A stretch of DNA of 38,871 nucleotides from an uncultured Halomonas sp. (GCF_946887195.1 NZ_CAMPKE010000027.1:1-38871), one strand, 5' to 3'. Positions 26,785 to 36,678 are shown, counted from the first letter of the stretch. Program-made: numbers and translations. The notes: a model not told the origin generated them from the letters alone.

Positions 26785-26829
26785 TATAAAAAACCGATAG
26801 CAAGCCGGCATCCCTATGGAATGCCTTGC
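26785..26829 (-). terminator. Probable terminator downstream of the LOV gene
   Basis: On the minus strand GCAAGGCATTCC pairs with GGGATGC-Cgg-CTTGC across ATA (one G-T pair and a bulge) and is followed 7 bases later by TTTTTT. It lies about 105 bp after the LOV stop and before the small gene at 26764, so it could separate the two. Confidence 0.5.
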
Positions 26830-26932
26830 CCGCTATATAACGCCAGTTTGGATCGAGAACAAGAGGGCCAAGCGAAAAATAGTGGGCATGGCGATCGATG
26901 TAGTTGGACGGGAATCCGCAACTGGGCAGCTA

Positions 26933-27367
26933 TCACCGATCGGTGGGATCGTCCCTGAGTGTTTCGAGCCGTCGCTGAGCTTCGACATAGCGAGTGACGT
27001 CTTTCTGTACGCCGATGTAATAGGTGAGTTGGTCCTGCTCGTCGTACACCGGCGTGATCGATAGCTCGTTATAGAACAGCGAGCCATCCTTGCGATAATT
27101 GCGCAGTATTTCGCGACAGGTTCTGCCCTCATCGATGGCCCGGCGAATATTGACCAGCCCCGGCTGGTCGCGATCGTCATTTTGCAGGAAGCGGCAGTCA
27201 CGGTAGAGAATTTCATCGGCGCTGTAGCCGGTCAGGCGCTCGAAGCCCTGATTGACGTAAATCAGGATATTTTCCTCGCCTTCCTGTTCGGCCACGACGA
27301 TGCCATCGGCCGAGGCATTGACGATCCGCTCCAGCAACTGCGCGTCGATCATCTCGGGTCTTTTCAT
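26933..27367 (-). CDS. Short LOV blue-light photoreceptor
   Basis: A 144-aa single-domain protein. The LOV core is complete: YRDCRFLQNDDRDQPG carries the flavin-adduct Cys58, with Gln62 and the flavin-contacting RNYRKDGSLFYNELSITPV following. The protein ends in a short helix (VEAQRRLETLRDD). The closest relative I know is PpSB1-LOV of Pseudomonas putida, which matches along the whole length (NASADGIVVAE, ILIYVNQGFERLTGYS). It has no effector domain, so it signals, if at all, through dimerisation or a partner. Asn of the usual NCRFLQ is Asp here, as in PpSB1-LOV. The ATG at 27367 gives a normal N-cap. Confidence 0.93.
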   Translation of the reverse strand: MKRPEMIDAQLLERIVNASADGIVVAEQEGEENILIYVNQGFERLTGYSADEILYRDCRFLQNDDRDQPGLVNIRRAIDEGRTCREILRNYRKDGSLFYNELSITPVYDEQDQLTYYIGVQKDVTRYVEAQRRLETLRDDPTDR

Positions 27368-27491
27368 GCGTTCTGCCGTCCTGTGAAGGTCGTTAGCGGG
27401 GCAAGAAGGCCGCTTTCCAATATCATGACTAGCCGAGACACGGTTTTCAACGTCTTGTACCGCTGCTTGCCTCCTAGCCGACTTTAGCTAC

Positions 27492-28808
27492 CTATTTCTC
27501 CACCTCGGGCAGACGCCGCGTGCTGGCGGCGGCCGCCAATGCACAAACCGCCAACACCAGCAGTAGCGCTGCGCTGCCCAGCCACTGAGCGAGTGCGCCG
27601 ATCGCTCCACCCACGATCAGCATCAACAGGCCGGTCAGAGTATTCGAGAGTGCCACATAGAGCGCCCGGTCATCGGCGCCGGCCATGTCCACCACATAAG
27701 TCTTGCGACCCAGCCGCACCCCCGAATGCACGACCATTAGCAGACCGTAAACTACCGCGAAAGGCCAGACCTGCTCGCTCCAGGCACCAGGCGACCAGGC
27801 AATGCCCGCCGCTGCCAGGCAGCAGGCCGCAGCGCCCAGGCCGGCATCGCGCATGACGTTCCGGCTCGAGATATCGGCACGCTTGCCCCACAAGGGGCTG
27901 GCGAGCATGCCGGCCAGGCCCGAAACCACGATCAGCGTGCCCAATCCGCCGAGGTCGGTACCGCTTCGCTGTTGACCCAGCAAGGCGATATACGGCAGTG
28001 CCAGGGCGCTGGCAAGCAACAGCGCACGTACCACATTGAACTGCATGAAGTCGCGATCCTCGCGCAGCAGATGCAGGCTGTGCTTGACGCTATCCCAGGC
28101 GTTCGCGCCGCCTTCCACGGCGCCGGCATCCTCTTGAATCAGCGCGGCGCAAGTGGCATTGCATATCCAGCTCAGCGCGGCGACACCCAACAGCATCGCC
28201 AGGACTAGCTGGCTGGGCTGGCTATCGAGCGCCAGCAGTACGCCGCCGGCCAGCAAGGTGGCAACTCCGGCGATGCTGCCGCTCCAGCCCATCAGCGTAC
28301 CGCGGCGCTGCTTGGCGATGGTCTTGCCGAGTACGTCCTTGGTGGCGATCGACGACAAGCCGCGCGCCAGCGACAGCGCCACCAGAACCGCCAGCACCAG
28401 CGCGCCGCCTACGCCGCCCTCACCGAATATCGCCAGCAGACCGAGCAACGCCGCACATAGTGCCTGGATCGCTCCGCCAATGACCCAGACCCATTTCCGC
28501 CGTGGCCTCAGACGGATGAAGCCGGCGACGAATACCTGCGGCAATAGCGCCCCGGCCTCGCGAATCGGTACCAGCAAGCCGACCATCCACACCGGCGCGC
28601 CGATTGCGCCGAGCAGCCAGGGTAGTACCAGACGTGCGCTGGACAGCTCATCGGCCAACTTGTTGCCGAGCGAGGCGAGCAGGTGGCGGAAGAAATTGCC
28701 GGGTTGCTGGTCGCAGGCATCGTCGGAGATATCCTTGCACAGGCGGCTGTCTTCATCGCCGGTCAACCATTCATAGAGGCGTGTCTGGCTGGGGCTGGTT
28801 TCGATCAT
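27492..28808 (-). CDS. MFS transporter
   Basis: Inner-membrane protein, 438 aa, with an N-terminal soluble lead of about 55 residues then around eleven to twelve hydrophobic segments, in the layout of a major facilitator. Segments such as LRPRRKWVWVIGGAIQ and GKTIAKQRRGTLMGWSG lie at the usual loop positions. The substrate is unknown. The first ATG (28808) with AAGGA upstream is preferred to a TTG at 28817. It diverges from the SelW-like gene. Confidence 0.75.
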   Translation of the reverse strand: MIETSPSQTRLYEWLTGDEDSRLCKDISDDACDQQPGNFFRHLLASLGNKLADELSSARLVLPWLLGAIGAPVWMVGLLVPIREAGALLPQVFVAGFIRLRPRRKWVWVIGGAIQALCAALLGLLAIFGEGGVGGALVLAVLVALSLARGLSSIATKDVLGKTIAKQRRGTLMGWSGSIAGVATLLAGGVLLALDSQPSQLVLAMLLGVAALSWICNATCAALIQEDAGAVEGGANAWDSVKHSLHLLREDRDFMQFNVVRALLLASALALPYIALLGQQRSGTDLGGLGTLIVVSGLAGMLASPLWGKRADISSRNVMRDAGLGAAACCLAAAGIAWSPGAWSEQVWPFAVVYGLLMVVHSGVRLGRKTYVVDMAGADDRALYVALSNTLTGLLMLIVGGAIGALAQWLGSAALLLVLAVCALAAAASTRRLPEVEK

Positions 28809-28901
28809 GATCGACAATCCTTACCGGCGTCTGAAATGCCCGGCGAAACCGAGGCATTCGGTTGCTATCATTGAGCCATCGCAATGCTCGGGAGTCTCAG
28901 G

Positions 28902-29171
28902 ATGGCGCGAATTCGCATTCATTATTGCACGCAGTGCCAGTGGCTTCTGCGTGCCGGCTGGTACGCTCAGGAGTTGCTTTCCACCTTTGGCGAGGATCTC
29001 GAACAGGTCGCGCTGGCGCCGAGCCATGGCGGGCATTTCGAGATAGCGTTCGACGACGAGGTGATCTGGGAGCGCAAGCGCGACAGTGGCTTTCCCGATA
29101 TCAAGGAGCTCAAGCGTCGGGTGCGCGATCGGCTCGACCCCGGGCGGAACTTGGGTCATATCGATAGGTGA
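28902..29171 (+). CDS. SelT/SelW/SelH-family redox protein
   Basis: Small thioredoxin-like protein of 89 aa. The N-terminus IHYCTQCQWLLRAGW holds the CxxC redox pair (Cys9, Cys12), with Cys rather than selenocysteine. GGHFEIAFDDEVIWERK and FPDIKELKRRVRDRL are typical of the Rdx family. GGGAG lies 7 bp before the ATG at 28902. The physiological partner is unknown. Confidence 0.9.
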   Translation: MARIRIHYCTQCQWLLRAGWYAQELLSTFGEDLEQVALAPSHGGHFEIAFDDEVIWERKRDSGFPDIKELKRRVRDRLDPGRNLGHIDR

Positions 29172-29220
29172 GCTTGGGCACATTCTTCAGTCATGGCCGA
29201 GTGCAGCCAGCTTCCGTCAA

Positions 29221-30228
29221 TCACCACCAGTGCTTGCGCTTGAGCAACACCATGACCAGCACGCCTACGACCAGCGTGATGCCGATGAACACCGTGAATC
29301 CGTAGGGGCTCTCGGCGCCGGGAATGCCGCCGACATTCACGCCGAGCAGGCCGGTCAGAAAGCTCAAGGGCAGAAACACCGTGGTGACGATGGCCAGCAT
29401 GTACATGCGCCGATTGAGCTGCTCGTTGTGCTCGCTCCATAGCTGCTCCTGGAGAATCAACGCGCGCTCCTGCATGGCGTGGAAATCCTCGACATAGCGC
29501 GAAAGCTGGTTGGCGCTTTCGCGTAGCGAGACCTTGGTCGGCTCATCGAGCCAGATCGGACCTTGCGCCAATTGAGACAGGCAATCGCGTTGCGGCCCCA
29601 TGAAGCGGCGCAGCGTAATCAGCGGTCGGCGAATGCGGGTCAGGTCGTCGGCATTCAGGCTGCTTCCGACCGCAAGCTGGGCGTCTTCCAGCGTGGCCAG
29701 ACGCTCGTCGAGCTGATGAGAGACGTCGCCGACCTGATCGACCAGTGTTTCGGCCAGCCAGGCGGCCAGGTCGGGCACCGAAAGCGCACCCTCGCCGCTA
29801 TCGATGCGCTCGCGTACCACGTTGACGGCATGCAGCGAGCGTCGGCGCAGGGTGATCAGGCGCTTGGGGGTCATCCACACGCGTAGCGAGATGAGATCCT
29901 CGGGTGCAGCACCGGGGTTGAAGTTGATGCCGCGCAAGGTGGTGACGATGCCACGCCCGAAGCGGGCCACGCGTGGGCGGGTATCGGCCTCCAGCAGCGC
30001 TTCGATCACCGCCTCGTCGAGCCCCGCCAGCGAGTGCAGATAATCGGTGACGTCGTCATGGCGAAAGTCGAGGTGTAGCCACAACGGCGATTCATCGCTG
30101 TTCCAGGCTCGCTCCAGTTCGGTAGCATCGAGAATCTCTCCGCCGCCCGTACCATCGAGCCGATAAGCGGTGACAAGAGCGCTTTTCACGGGAGGCGCCA
30201 CGGATACGCTGTCGGTGGATGTTGCCAT
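29221..30228 (-). CDS. zntB: Zinc transporter ZntB (CorA family)
   Basis: Pentameric CorA-type channel/transporter, 335 aa. A soluble N-terminal domain precedes two C-terminal membrane segments at about 277-295 and 308-329. The pore motif is GVN (296-298) in LLGVNVGGIPG, the form typical of ZntB/CorA proteins; the ending KRKHWW is also usual. It could move zinc or another divalent ion; zinc is the family assignment. Confidence 0.9.
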   Translation of the reverse strand: MATSTDSVSVAPPVKSALVTAYRLDGTGGGEILDATELERAWNSDESPLWLHLDFRHDDVTDYLHSLAGLDEAVIEALLEADTRPRVARFGRGIVTTLRGINFNPGAAPEDLISLRVWMTPKRLITLRRRSLHAVNVVRERIDSGEGALSVPDLAAWLAETLVDQVGDVSHQLDERLATLEDAQLAVGSSLNADDLTRIRRPLITLRRFMGPQRDCLSQLAQGPIWLDEPTKVSLRESANQLSRYVEDFHAMQERALILQEQLWSEHNEQLNRRMYMLAIVTTVFLPLSFLTGLLGVNVGGIPGAESPYGFTVFIGITLVVGVLVMVLLKRKHWW

Positions 30229-30291
30229 GTGAGTTTCCGGTTAGTCTGTTCACCATAACCTAATAGAGTGAGCGTCAAATTGGCAGTGAAG

Positions 30292-31185
30292 ATGACACGC
30301 GATCGTCGGGCGATGCTGTATGGCGTAGGAGCGGTAGCGCTATGGTCCACGGTGGCCACCGCCTTCAAGCTGGCCCTGGAGATGATGACGCCGGTGGAAC
30401 TGATGTGGATCGCCGCCCTGGTCTCGTGGGCGTTGATCGGAGGTCTGGTAATCTATCGCGGCCAACTGGGCGTTGCTCTGCGCCAGGGTTGGCGCACGGC
30501 GCTATGGGCCGGGCTGATGAATCCGGTGGCCTATTACCTGGTGCTGTTCGCGGCCTACGACCGCCTGCCGGGGCAGGAGGCGATGGCGCTCAACTACACC
30601 TGGGCGCTGGCGATGGCGTTTCTCGCCGTGCCGATACTCGGTCAGCGGCTGACGCGTATCGATATCGTGGCTGGATTGATCGCTTACGCCGGCGTCTGGA
30701 CCATCGCCACGCGCGGCGCGGTGCTCGATGTCGCCTTCGCCGATCCGCTGGGCGTGGGTCTGGCGCTGGCCTCGACGCTGCTATGGGCGCTCTACTGGTT
30801 GCTCAACGCCCGCGATCATCGCGAACCGTTGGTCGCCCAGTGGCAGAACTTCAGTGTCGGTCTGCCGGTGCTGACCGCCATCGTCGCTTTTGGCCCGGGC
30901 TTCGCCTGGCATGGCTGGGCGAGTCTCGGTGCGGGGGTCTATGTCGGCCTGTTCGAGATGGGCATTGCCTTCGTGCTATGGCAGATGGCGGTGCATCAAG
31001 TGTCACGCACCGCCAAGGTTTCCAACCTGATCTTTCTGTCGCCGCCGGTATCGTTGCTGTTGCTGTATTTCATCGTCGGCGAGCCGATTCTGATCTCTAC
31101 GCTGGTCGGGCTGGTACTGATCCTGGGTGGGCTGGGCTTGCAGCAATTGCAGAAGGCGCCGGAAACAGCTGCCGAGCACGCGTAA
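30292..31185 (+). CDS. EamA/DMT-family transporter
   Basis: Inner-membrane protein, 297 aa, with about ten hydrophobic segments in two EamA halves. The first starts at AMLYGVGAVALWSTVATAFK, and the second at GVGLALASTLLWALYWLLNAR. Such proteins usually export small metabolites; the substrate is unknown. The start is uncertain: ATG at 30292 is chosen, but in-frame GTG and TTG codons lie just upstream (30268-30286). It diverges from zntB. Confidence 0.85.
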   Translation: MTRDRRAMLYGVGAVALWSTVATAFKLALEMMTPVELMWIAALVSWALIGGLVIYRGQLGVALRQGWRTALWAGLMNPVAYYLVLFAAYDRLPGQEAMALNYTWALAMAFLAVPILGQRLTRIDIVAGLIAYAGVWTIATRGAVLDVAFADPLGVGLALASTLLWALYWLLNARDHREPLVAQWQNFSVGLPVLTAIVAFGPGFAWHGWASLGAGVYVGLFEMGIAFVLWQMAVHQVSRTAKVSNLIFLSPPVSLLLLYFIVGEPILISTLVGLVLILGGLGLQQLQKAPETAAEHA

Positions 31186-31227
31186 CGGAATCGTCTGACT
31201 ATTTTATGGGCTCACGACAGCGCTGGG

Positions 31228-31887
31228 TTACTGATGAGCAACGGCACTCCCTACGCTCGGCAGTAGCGTTTTCAGCGTCGGCCAGACATTATCGAGAATC
31301 ATGCTCTGGGCCTCGGCGGTGGGGTGAATGCCATCATCCTGCATCAGGCTCGCATCGAGGGCGATACCATCGAGCAGAAACGGCACCAGCGGTACGTCGT
31401 ACTCCTCGGCCAGTTCGTGGTAAACGTTGCGGAAAGCCGTGGCATAGGCCTGACCGTAGTTGGGCGGCACCTGGATGCCCAGCAGCAGAACCTGGGCGCC
31501 GGCGCGTTGGCTGGCCTCGATCATCTCGCTGAGATTGGCGCGCATCTGCCGGGGCGGCAGGCCACGCAGGCCGTCGTTGCCGCCCAGTTCGAGCAGAACG
31601 ATGTCGGGGTCGTGTTGTCCCAGCAGTTCGGGCAGACGCGTAGCGCCACCGGCCGTGGTTTCGCCGCTGATGCTGGCATTGATCACCTCGACATCGTCGC
31701 CAAGACGCTCGCTCAGCAGGTTGACCCAGCCCGACTGGCGCTCGATACCGTAGGCGGCGCTCAGGCTATCGCCCATGACCATGAGCGTCGTCGAGGCCGC
31801 ACTGGCCGAGCCGGCCCACAGCATCAATACGATCAATAGCCATCCCGTTTTCAGGCACCGCGAAACCACAGGGAATCTTTGCACCAT
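31228..31887 (-). CDS. tesA: Acyl-CoA thioesterase I / lysophospholipase TesA
   Basis: Periplasmic GDSL hydrolase of 219 aa. A signal peptide ends near SASA-AST (30). The catalytic Ser41 lies in MGDSLSAAYG, the block III Asn in LGGNDGLRG, and Asp/His in DGIHPTAEAQ. AGGAG lies 7 bp before the ATG at 31887. The start codon overlaps head-to-head with that of the diverging ABC gene, as expected from the conserved tesA/ybbA pairing in E. coli. Confidence 0.94.
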   Translation of the reverse strand: MVQRFPVVSRCLKTGWLLIVLMLWAGSASAASTTLMVMGDSLSAAYGIERQSGWVNLLSERLGDDVEVINASISGETTAGGATRLPELLGQHDPDIVLLELGGNDGLRGLPPRQMRANLSEMIEASQRAGAQVLLLGIQVPPNYGQAYATAFRNVYHELAEEYDVPLVPFLLDGIALDASLMQDDGIHPTAEAQSMILDNVWPTLKTLLPSVGSAVAHQ

Positions 31888-32602
31888 GTCCAACTCCTAT
31901 GCGCGTGAAGTGACTCCGATTCTACATGCCCGGGGGCTGGGCAAGCAGGTCGTTAGTGGCGAGCGCCGGCTCGACATTCTGAGCGGCCTCGATCTGCAGG
32001 TATCCTCCGGTGAGAGTGTCGCGATTCTGGGGAGTTCCGGCGCCGGCAAGTCGACGCTGCTTGGCCTGCTCGCCGGGCTCGATGCGCCGACCAGCGGTGA
32101 GCTTTCGCTGTTCGGTGAGTCGCTGTCGGCATTGGATGAGGATGGCCGTGCCCGGTTGCGGGCCGGGCGCGTGGGCTTCGTGTTCCAGAATTTTCAGCTA
32201 TTACCGACGCTGACCGCGCTGGAAAACGTGCTGCTGCCGCTGGAATTGACGCCGGGCCGCGATCAGCCGGCACGCGGGCGCGACTGGCTGACTCGCGTGG
32301 GCCTGGGCGAGCGTCTCGATCACCTGCCCAAGCAGCTTTCCGGTGGTGAGCAGCAACGCGTGGCGGTGGCGCGCGCCTTCGTCACCGAGCCCGACCTGGT
32401 ATTCGCCGACGAGCCCACCGGCAATCTCGATCGCGGTACCGGCAAGAGAATCATCGATCTGCTGTTCGAACTCAATCGCGAGGCGGGCACCACGCTGATC
32501 CTGGTCACCCACGATCATAGCCTGGCGCGCCGCTGCCAGCGCTGTCTGCATCTCGATGCGGGGTACCTGACGGCCCTCGACCGCGACGAGGTGGAAGCAT
32601 GA
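31886..32602 (+). CDS. ybbA: ABC transporter ATP-binding protein YbbA
   Basis: Nucleotide-binding subunit, 238 aa, of the MacB/LolD type. Walker [10 protein letters not shown] is at 49-57, signature [10 protein letters not shown] at 151-160, and Walker [13 protein letters not shown] follows. It overlaps the permease gene ybbP by 4 bp (ATGA). The ATG at 31886 shares bases with the tesA start codon; a weak GGGAA sits 12 bp upstream. The complex is thought to handle lipids or to extract substrates at the membrane, but its substrate is not established. Confidence 0.92.
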   Translation: MSNSYAREVTPILHARGLGKQVVSGERRLDILSGLDLQVSSGESVAILGSSGAGKSTLLGLLAGLDAPTSGELSLFGESLSALDEDGRARLRAGRVGFVFQNFQLLPTLTALENVLLPLELTPGRDQPARGRDWLTRVGLGERLDHLPKQLSGGEQQRVAVARAFVTEPDLVFADEPTGNLDRGTGKRIIDLLFELNREAGTTLILVTHDHSLARRCQRCLHLDAGYLTALDRDEVEA

Positions 32603-35172
32603 AACGTGGCATTGGCCTGTTGCCCTTGTCGCTGAAAGGGCTGCGCCGTGACCTGCGTGCCAGCGATGTGCGTGCCCTGTTCGTGGCGCTGGCATTGGCG
32701 GTGGCCGCCTCGACGATGGTCGGCTTCTTCCTCGATCGCCTCGACCGGGGCCTGACCCGTCAGGCCGGTCAGTTGATGGGCGGCGACATCAAGCTGGAAC
32801 AGGGCGAGCCGTTCGATGCCGAACTGCGTCGCGAGCTCGAGAGTGCCGGGCTGGTGCTCAGCGATCAGGTCGACATGGTGTCGATGGTCAGTCGCGATCA
32901 AGCCTTTCAACCGGCCAGTCTTAAGGTGGTCGACGACGCTTATCCGCTCTACGGCAAGGTGCACGTCGATCTGGGCGAAGCGGCGGGAGAGGGCGGCGAT
33001 ACGCGGATAAGCCAAGTGGCCCATGGCCCGGCGCCGGGCGAGGCATGGATCGCTCCGCGCCTCGCCCAGCTACTCGGTGTCGAGATCGGCGATCGCTTGC
33101 AGATCGGTCAGACGACGCTTGCGGTGGCCGGTCTCATCGAACGCGAGCCCGATCAGGGCGCCGGTTTCGCCAGTTTCAACCCGCGCCTGATGATGCATAT
33201 CGACGATCTCGAGGCCACCGGATTGATACGTCCCGGCTCGCGCCTCGAATATGAGTTGCTGGCCAAGGGGCCGCCCGGTGCGGTGGCCAGCGTCGATGGC
33301 TTGCTTGCGCGCCTCGAACGTAACGGTGTCGAGGTCCGCGATGTGCGCGAGGATCGCCCGACGCTGGGCAGCGCACTGGAGCGCGCCGAAAAGTACTTGA
33401 GCCTGGCTGGGCTCGCGGCAGTGCTGCTCGCCGGGGTCGCGGTGGCAATGGCCACGCGGCGTTATGTCGAGCGGCACTTGGATACCGCCGCGTTGTTGCG
33501 CTGCTTCGGCGCGACCCAACGCCAATTGTCACAGCTCTTTGCACTGCAATTATTATGGTTGGCCCTGTCCGCCTCGGTGATCGGTGCGCTGTTGGGCTTG
33601 GCGGGCCAAGCCGGGCTGCTGGCATTGTTGATGCAATTCCTACCGCTGGAGCTGCCGCCGCCCGGCATGCTGCCGTTGCTGCTGGGGGTTCTCACCGCGC
33701 TGGCGGTGCTGGTGGGTTTTGCCGGGCCGACACTGCTGCGTTTGAAGCGCGTCAGCGCGCTCAAGGTACTGCGCCGCGAACTCGATCCGCTACCGGCCTC
33801 GGCCTGGCTGGTGGTCGGTGTGGCAAGCCTGGTGTTCGGCGCACTGCTATGGCTCTATTCCGGCGATGTCTGGCTGTCGCTGGGCCTGTTGTTGGGCGGG
33901 CTGGCGGCACTGGTGGTGCTGTGGGCGCTGGGCTGGGCGCTGCTCAATGGCGTACTGCGGCTGGCTGGACGCTGGGGCGCCGGGCAGGGTGACGGGTCGC
34001 AGGCATTGCGCCTGGGCGCGCGGCAACTGGCGCGCCGTCGCCAGGCCAGCCTTGGCCAATTGCTGGCGTTCGCGGTGACCTTCGCCGCGATGGCGATCAT
34101 CACCCTGGTGCGCGGGGATCTGTTGAGCGCCTGGCAGGCCCAATTACCCGAGGACACACCCAATTACTTCGCGATCAATATCCAGCCCGGCGAGCGTGAC
34201 GGATTCGTCGATATCATCGACGATGCCGCCGACAGCCACACCGCGCTGTATCCGATCGTGCGCGGACGCGTCACCGCGATCAATGGCCAGGAGCCGCTCG
34301 CGGCGGTTCCCGAGGAGAGCCGTGGCGACAACGCCCTGCGCCGTGAGCTCAACCTGACCTGGCGTGAGACGGTGCCCGAGGGCAATCGCGTGGTCGCCGG
34401 CGAGTGGTTCGAGGCGGACGCCGGCAGCGCCGCCAACACGGCCGAAGGCCAGCCGGTACCCATTTCGATCGAAGACGGCCTGGCCGAGCGCTTCGGCGTG
34501 GCGCTGGGCGATACCCTGACTTTCACCATCGGCAGCGCCGAGATCACCGGTGAGATTACCAGCCTGCGCGATCTCGACTGGGATAGCTTTCGGCCCAATT
34601 TCTATATCGTCTTTCCACCCGATGTCCTGGAGCGCTTCGGGCATAGCTATATCACCGCCTTCCACCTCGACGATGGCAATCGTGATGCGCTGCGCGAACT
34701 GATCGCCACTTATCCCGGCGTGTCGCTGCTCAATGTCGAAGCGATTCTCGGCCGGGTTCGCGATCTGCTGGCCCAGGTGACTCGCGCGGTGGAGCTGGTG
34801 CTGGCCTTCGTCTTGCTGGCCGGGGTCAGCGTACTGTATGCGGCGCTGACCGCCAGCCATTCGATGCGTACCCACGAAAGTGGCCTGCTGCGGGTGTTCG
34901 GCGCCGGCGATCGGCTGATTTCGCGGGTGCAGGGCGTCGAGTTCGCGCTGCTCGGCTTCACCAGCGGTTTAATGGGCGCGCTGCTTGCCGAGTTGGCCGC
35001 CGCCGGTGTGTATGCCGGCTGGCTGGACCTGGTACCGCGCATTCATTGGCTGATGTGGCTGGTACTGCCGCTGGGTGGGGCGCTGGTCATCGGCGTGATC
35101 GGTCATTCCCTGTCGCGCGGGGTTCGCCGCCAGACGCCAATGGCCAGTCTGGGCCTGCTGGGGGAGGCTTGA
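32599..35172 (+). CDS. ybbP: FtsX-family ABC permease YbbP
   Basis: Large inner-membrane permease of 857 aa. An N-terminal membrane segment at about 27-45 is followed by a periplasmic domain, then FtsX-type membrane groups from about 275-335 onward. A central soluble region around 510-720 precedes a final FtsX block (ELVLAFVLLAGVSVLYAAL) near the C-terminus. This matches the two-FtsX-domain YbbP layout. It overlaps ybbA by 4 bp and lies 120 bp before glyA. Confidence 0.92.
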   Translation: MKRGIGLLPLSLKGLRRDLRASDVRALFVALALAVAASTMVGFFLDRLDRGLTRQAGQLMGGDIKLEQGEPFDAELRRELESAGLVLSDQVDMVSMVSRDQAFQPASLKVVDDAYPLYGKVHVDLGEAAGEGGDTRISQVAHGPAPGEAWIAPRLAQLLGVEIGDRLQIGQTTLAVAGLIEREPDQGAGFASFNPRLMMHIDDLEATGLIRPGSRLEYELLAKGPPGAVASVDGLLARLERNGVEVRDVREDRPTLGSALERAEKYLSLAGLAAVLLAGVAVAMATRRYVERHLDTAALLRCFGATQRQLSQLFALQLLWLALSASVIGALLGLAGQAGLLALLMQFLPLELPPPGMLPLLLGVLTALAVLVGFAGPTLLRLKRVSALKVLRRELDPLPASAWLVVGVASLVFGALLWLYSGDVWLSLGLLLGGLAALVVLWALGWALLNGVLRLAGRWGAGQGDGSQALRLGARQLARRRQASLGQLLAFAVTFAAMAIITLVRGDLLSAWQAQLPEDTPNYFAINIQPGERDGFVDIIDDAADSHTALYPIVRGRVTAINGQEPLAAVPEESRGDNALRRELNLTWRETVPEGNRVVAGEWFEADAGSAANTAEGQPVPISIEDGLAERFGVALGDTLTFTIGSAEITGEITSLRDLDWDSFRPNFYIVFPPDVLERFGHSYITAFHLDDGNRDALRELIATYPGVSLLNVEAILGRVRDLLAQVTRAVELVLAFVLLAGVSVLYAALTASHSMRTHESGLLRVFGAGDRLISRVQGVEFALLGFTSGLMGALLAELAAAGVYAGWLDLVPRIHWLMWLVLPLGGALVIGVIGHSLSRGVRRQTPMASLGLLGEA

Positions 35173-35217
35173 GCTTAACTAAACCCAAGGTGAGAAATTC
35201 TCGGGCAGCCTTGATGG

Positions 35218-35233
35218 CCTTTCATGTGAAAGG
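35218..35233. promoter_or_regulatory. Palindrome upstream of glyA
   Basis: CCTTTCA-TG-TGAAAGG is a perfect dyad with 7-bp arms, 60 bp before the glyA start. It could be an operator; it does not match the PurR or MetR patterns known for E. coli glyA closely enough to name. Confidence 0.4.
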
Positions 35234-35292
35234 GTCCGAGGGCTGGGGTATGATTGCCACCTCCGCTCTCCTTGACTCGAGGTCTCCCGCCG

Positions 35293-36561
35293 ATGTTCAC
35301 CCGTGACATGCAGATTGCCGGTTTCGATGACGCCCTGTTCGATGCGATGCAGAACGAAGTCGCTCGCCAGGAGGCGCACATCGAGCTGATCGCTTCCGAA
35401 AACTATGCCAGCCCACGCGTGATGCAAGCCCAGGGTACGCAGCTGACCAACAAGTACGCGGAAGGCTATCCCGGCAAGCGTTATTACGGCGGCTGCGAGT
35501 ACGTCGATGTGGTCGAGGATCTGGCGATCCAGTACGCCAGGCAGCTATTCGATGCCAGCTACGCCAACGTGCAGACGCACTCCGGCTCGCAGGCCAACGG
35601 CGCGGTCTTCCAGGCGCTGGTCAAGCCGGGCGACACCGTGCTGGGCATGAGCCTGGATGCCGGCGGCCATCTGACCCACGGTGCCCGGCCGAACTTCTCC
35701 GGCAAGCACTACAACGCCGTGCAGTACGGCCTCGACGAAAGCGGCCTGATCGATTACGCCGAGGTCGCCAGGCTCGCCCGCGAGCACAAGCCGAAGATGA
35801 TCATCGCCGGCTTTTCCGCCTATTCACAGATCATCGACTGGGCGAAGTTTCGTGAAATCGCCGACGAGGTGGGTGCCTATCTGCTGGTCGACATGGCGCA
35901 CATCGCCGGCCTGGTCGCCGCCGGGGTCTACCCGAGCCCACTGCCGCATGCGCATGTGGTCACCACCACCACGCACAAGACCCTGCGCGGTCCGCGTGGC
36001 GGCCTGATCCTGTCCGCCGAAGGCGATGCCGAGATCGAGAAGAAACTGCAGTCCGCGGTCTTCCCGGGCAGCCAGGGCGGTCCCTTGATGCATGTCATCG
36101 CCGCCAAGGCGGTGTGCTTCAAGGAGGCGATGTCCGAGGAGTTCAAGACCTACCAGCAACAGGTGGTCAAGAACGCTCAGGTCATGGCCAAGGTATTCAT
36201 CGAACGCGGCTACGATATCGTCTCGGGCGGCACCAAGGATCACCTCTTCCTGCTGTCGCTGATCAAGCAGGGGATTACCGGCAAGGATGCGGATGCCGCG
36301 CTCGGCCGCGCGCACATCACCGTCAACAAGAATGCCGTGCCGAACGATCCGCAGAGCCCGTTCGTGACATCCGGACTGCGCATCGGTACGCCGGCGGCGA
36401 CCACGCGCGGCTTCGGCGAGACCGAGTGTAGCGACCTGGCGGGCTGGATCTGCGACATTCTCGATGCCATGGCCAAGGGCGACTCCAGCGCTGCCGAGGC
36501 CGAGGTGAAAGCCAAGGTGGAAGCGGTTTGCGCGCGTTTCCCGGTCTATCGCGACGCCTGA
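35293..36561 (+). CDS. glyA: Serine hydroxymethyltransferase
   Basis: PLP enzyme of 422 aa converting serine and tetrahydrofolate to glycine and methylene-tetrahydrofolate, a main source of one-carbon units. The cofactor lysine is Lys229 in [32 protein letters not shown] near the start and [17 protein letters not shown] near the end are family hallmarks. The start at 35293 has GAGG upstream; a longer frame from 35254 is not needed. A strong terminator follows. Confidence 0.97.
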   Translation: MFTRDMQIAGFDDALFDAMQNEVARQEAHIELIASENYASPRVMQAQGTQLTNKYAEGYPGKRYYGGCEYVDVVEDLAIQYARQLFDASYANVQTHSGSQANGAVFQALVKPGDTVLGMSLDAGGHLTHGARPNFSGKHYNAVQYGLDESGLIDYAEVARLAREHKPKMIIAGFSAYSQIIDWAKFREIADEVGAYLLVDMAHIAGLVAAGVYPSPLPHAHVVTTTTHKTLRGPRGGLILSAEGDAEIEKKLQSAVFPGSQGGPLMHVIAAKAVCFKEAMSEEFKTYQQQVVKNAQVMAKVFIERGYDIVSGGTKDHLFLLSLIKQGITGKDADAALGRAHITVNKNAVPNDPQSPFVTSGLRIGTPAATTRGFGETECSDLAGWICDILDAMAKGDSSAAEAEVKAKVEAVCARFPVYRDA

Positions 36562-36580
36562 TCCGCCATGCTCATCGATA

Positions 36581-36608
36581 AACGCCCCGCTTCGGGGCGT
36601 TTTTTTTG
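36581..36608 (+). terminator. Rho-independent terminator after glyA
   Basis: CGCCCCG-ctt-CGGGGCG is a perfect stem followed by eight T residues, 20 bp after the glyA stop. This is the clearest terminator of the window. Confidence 0.95.
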
Positions 36609-36678
36609 GCCTCGATCTTGGATCTATCAGTTTTCCCATGGCGCCTTGGACTATGGTCTAAAGGCATTCGATCGCGAC

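Noticed and set aside
27368..27491. Possible small gene between the LOV and MFS genes
   Set aside because: No start with a ribosome binding site and no codon pattern that continues; nothing supportable is seen there.
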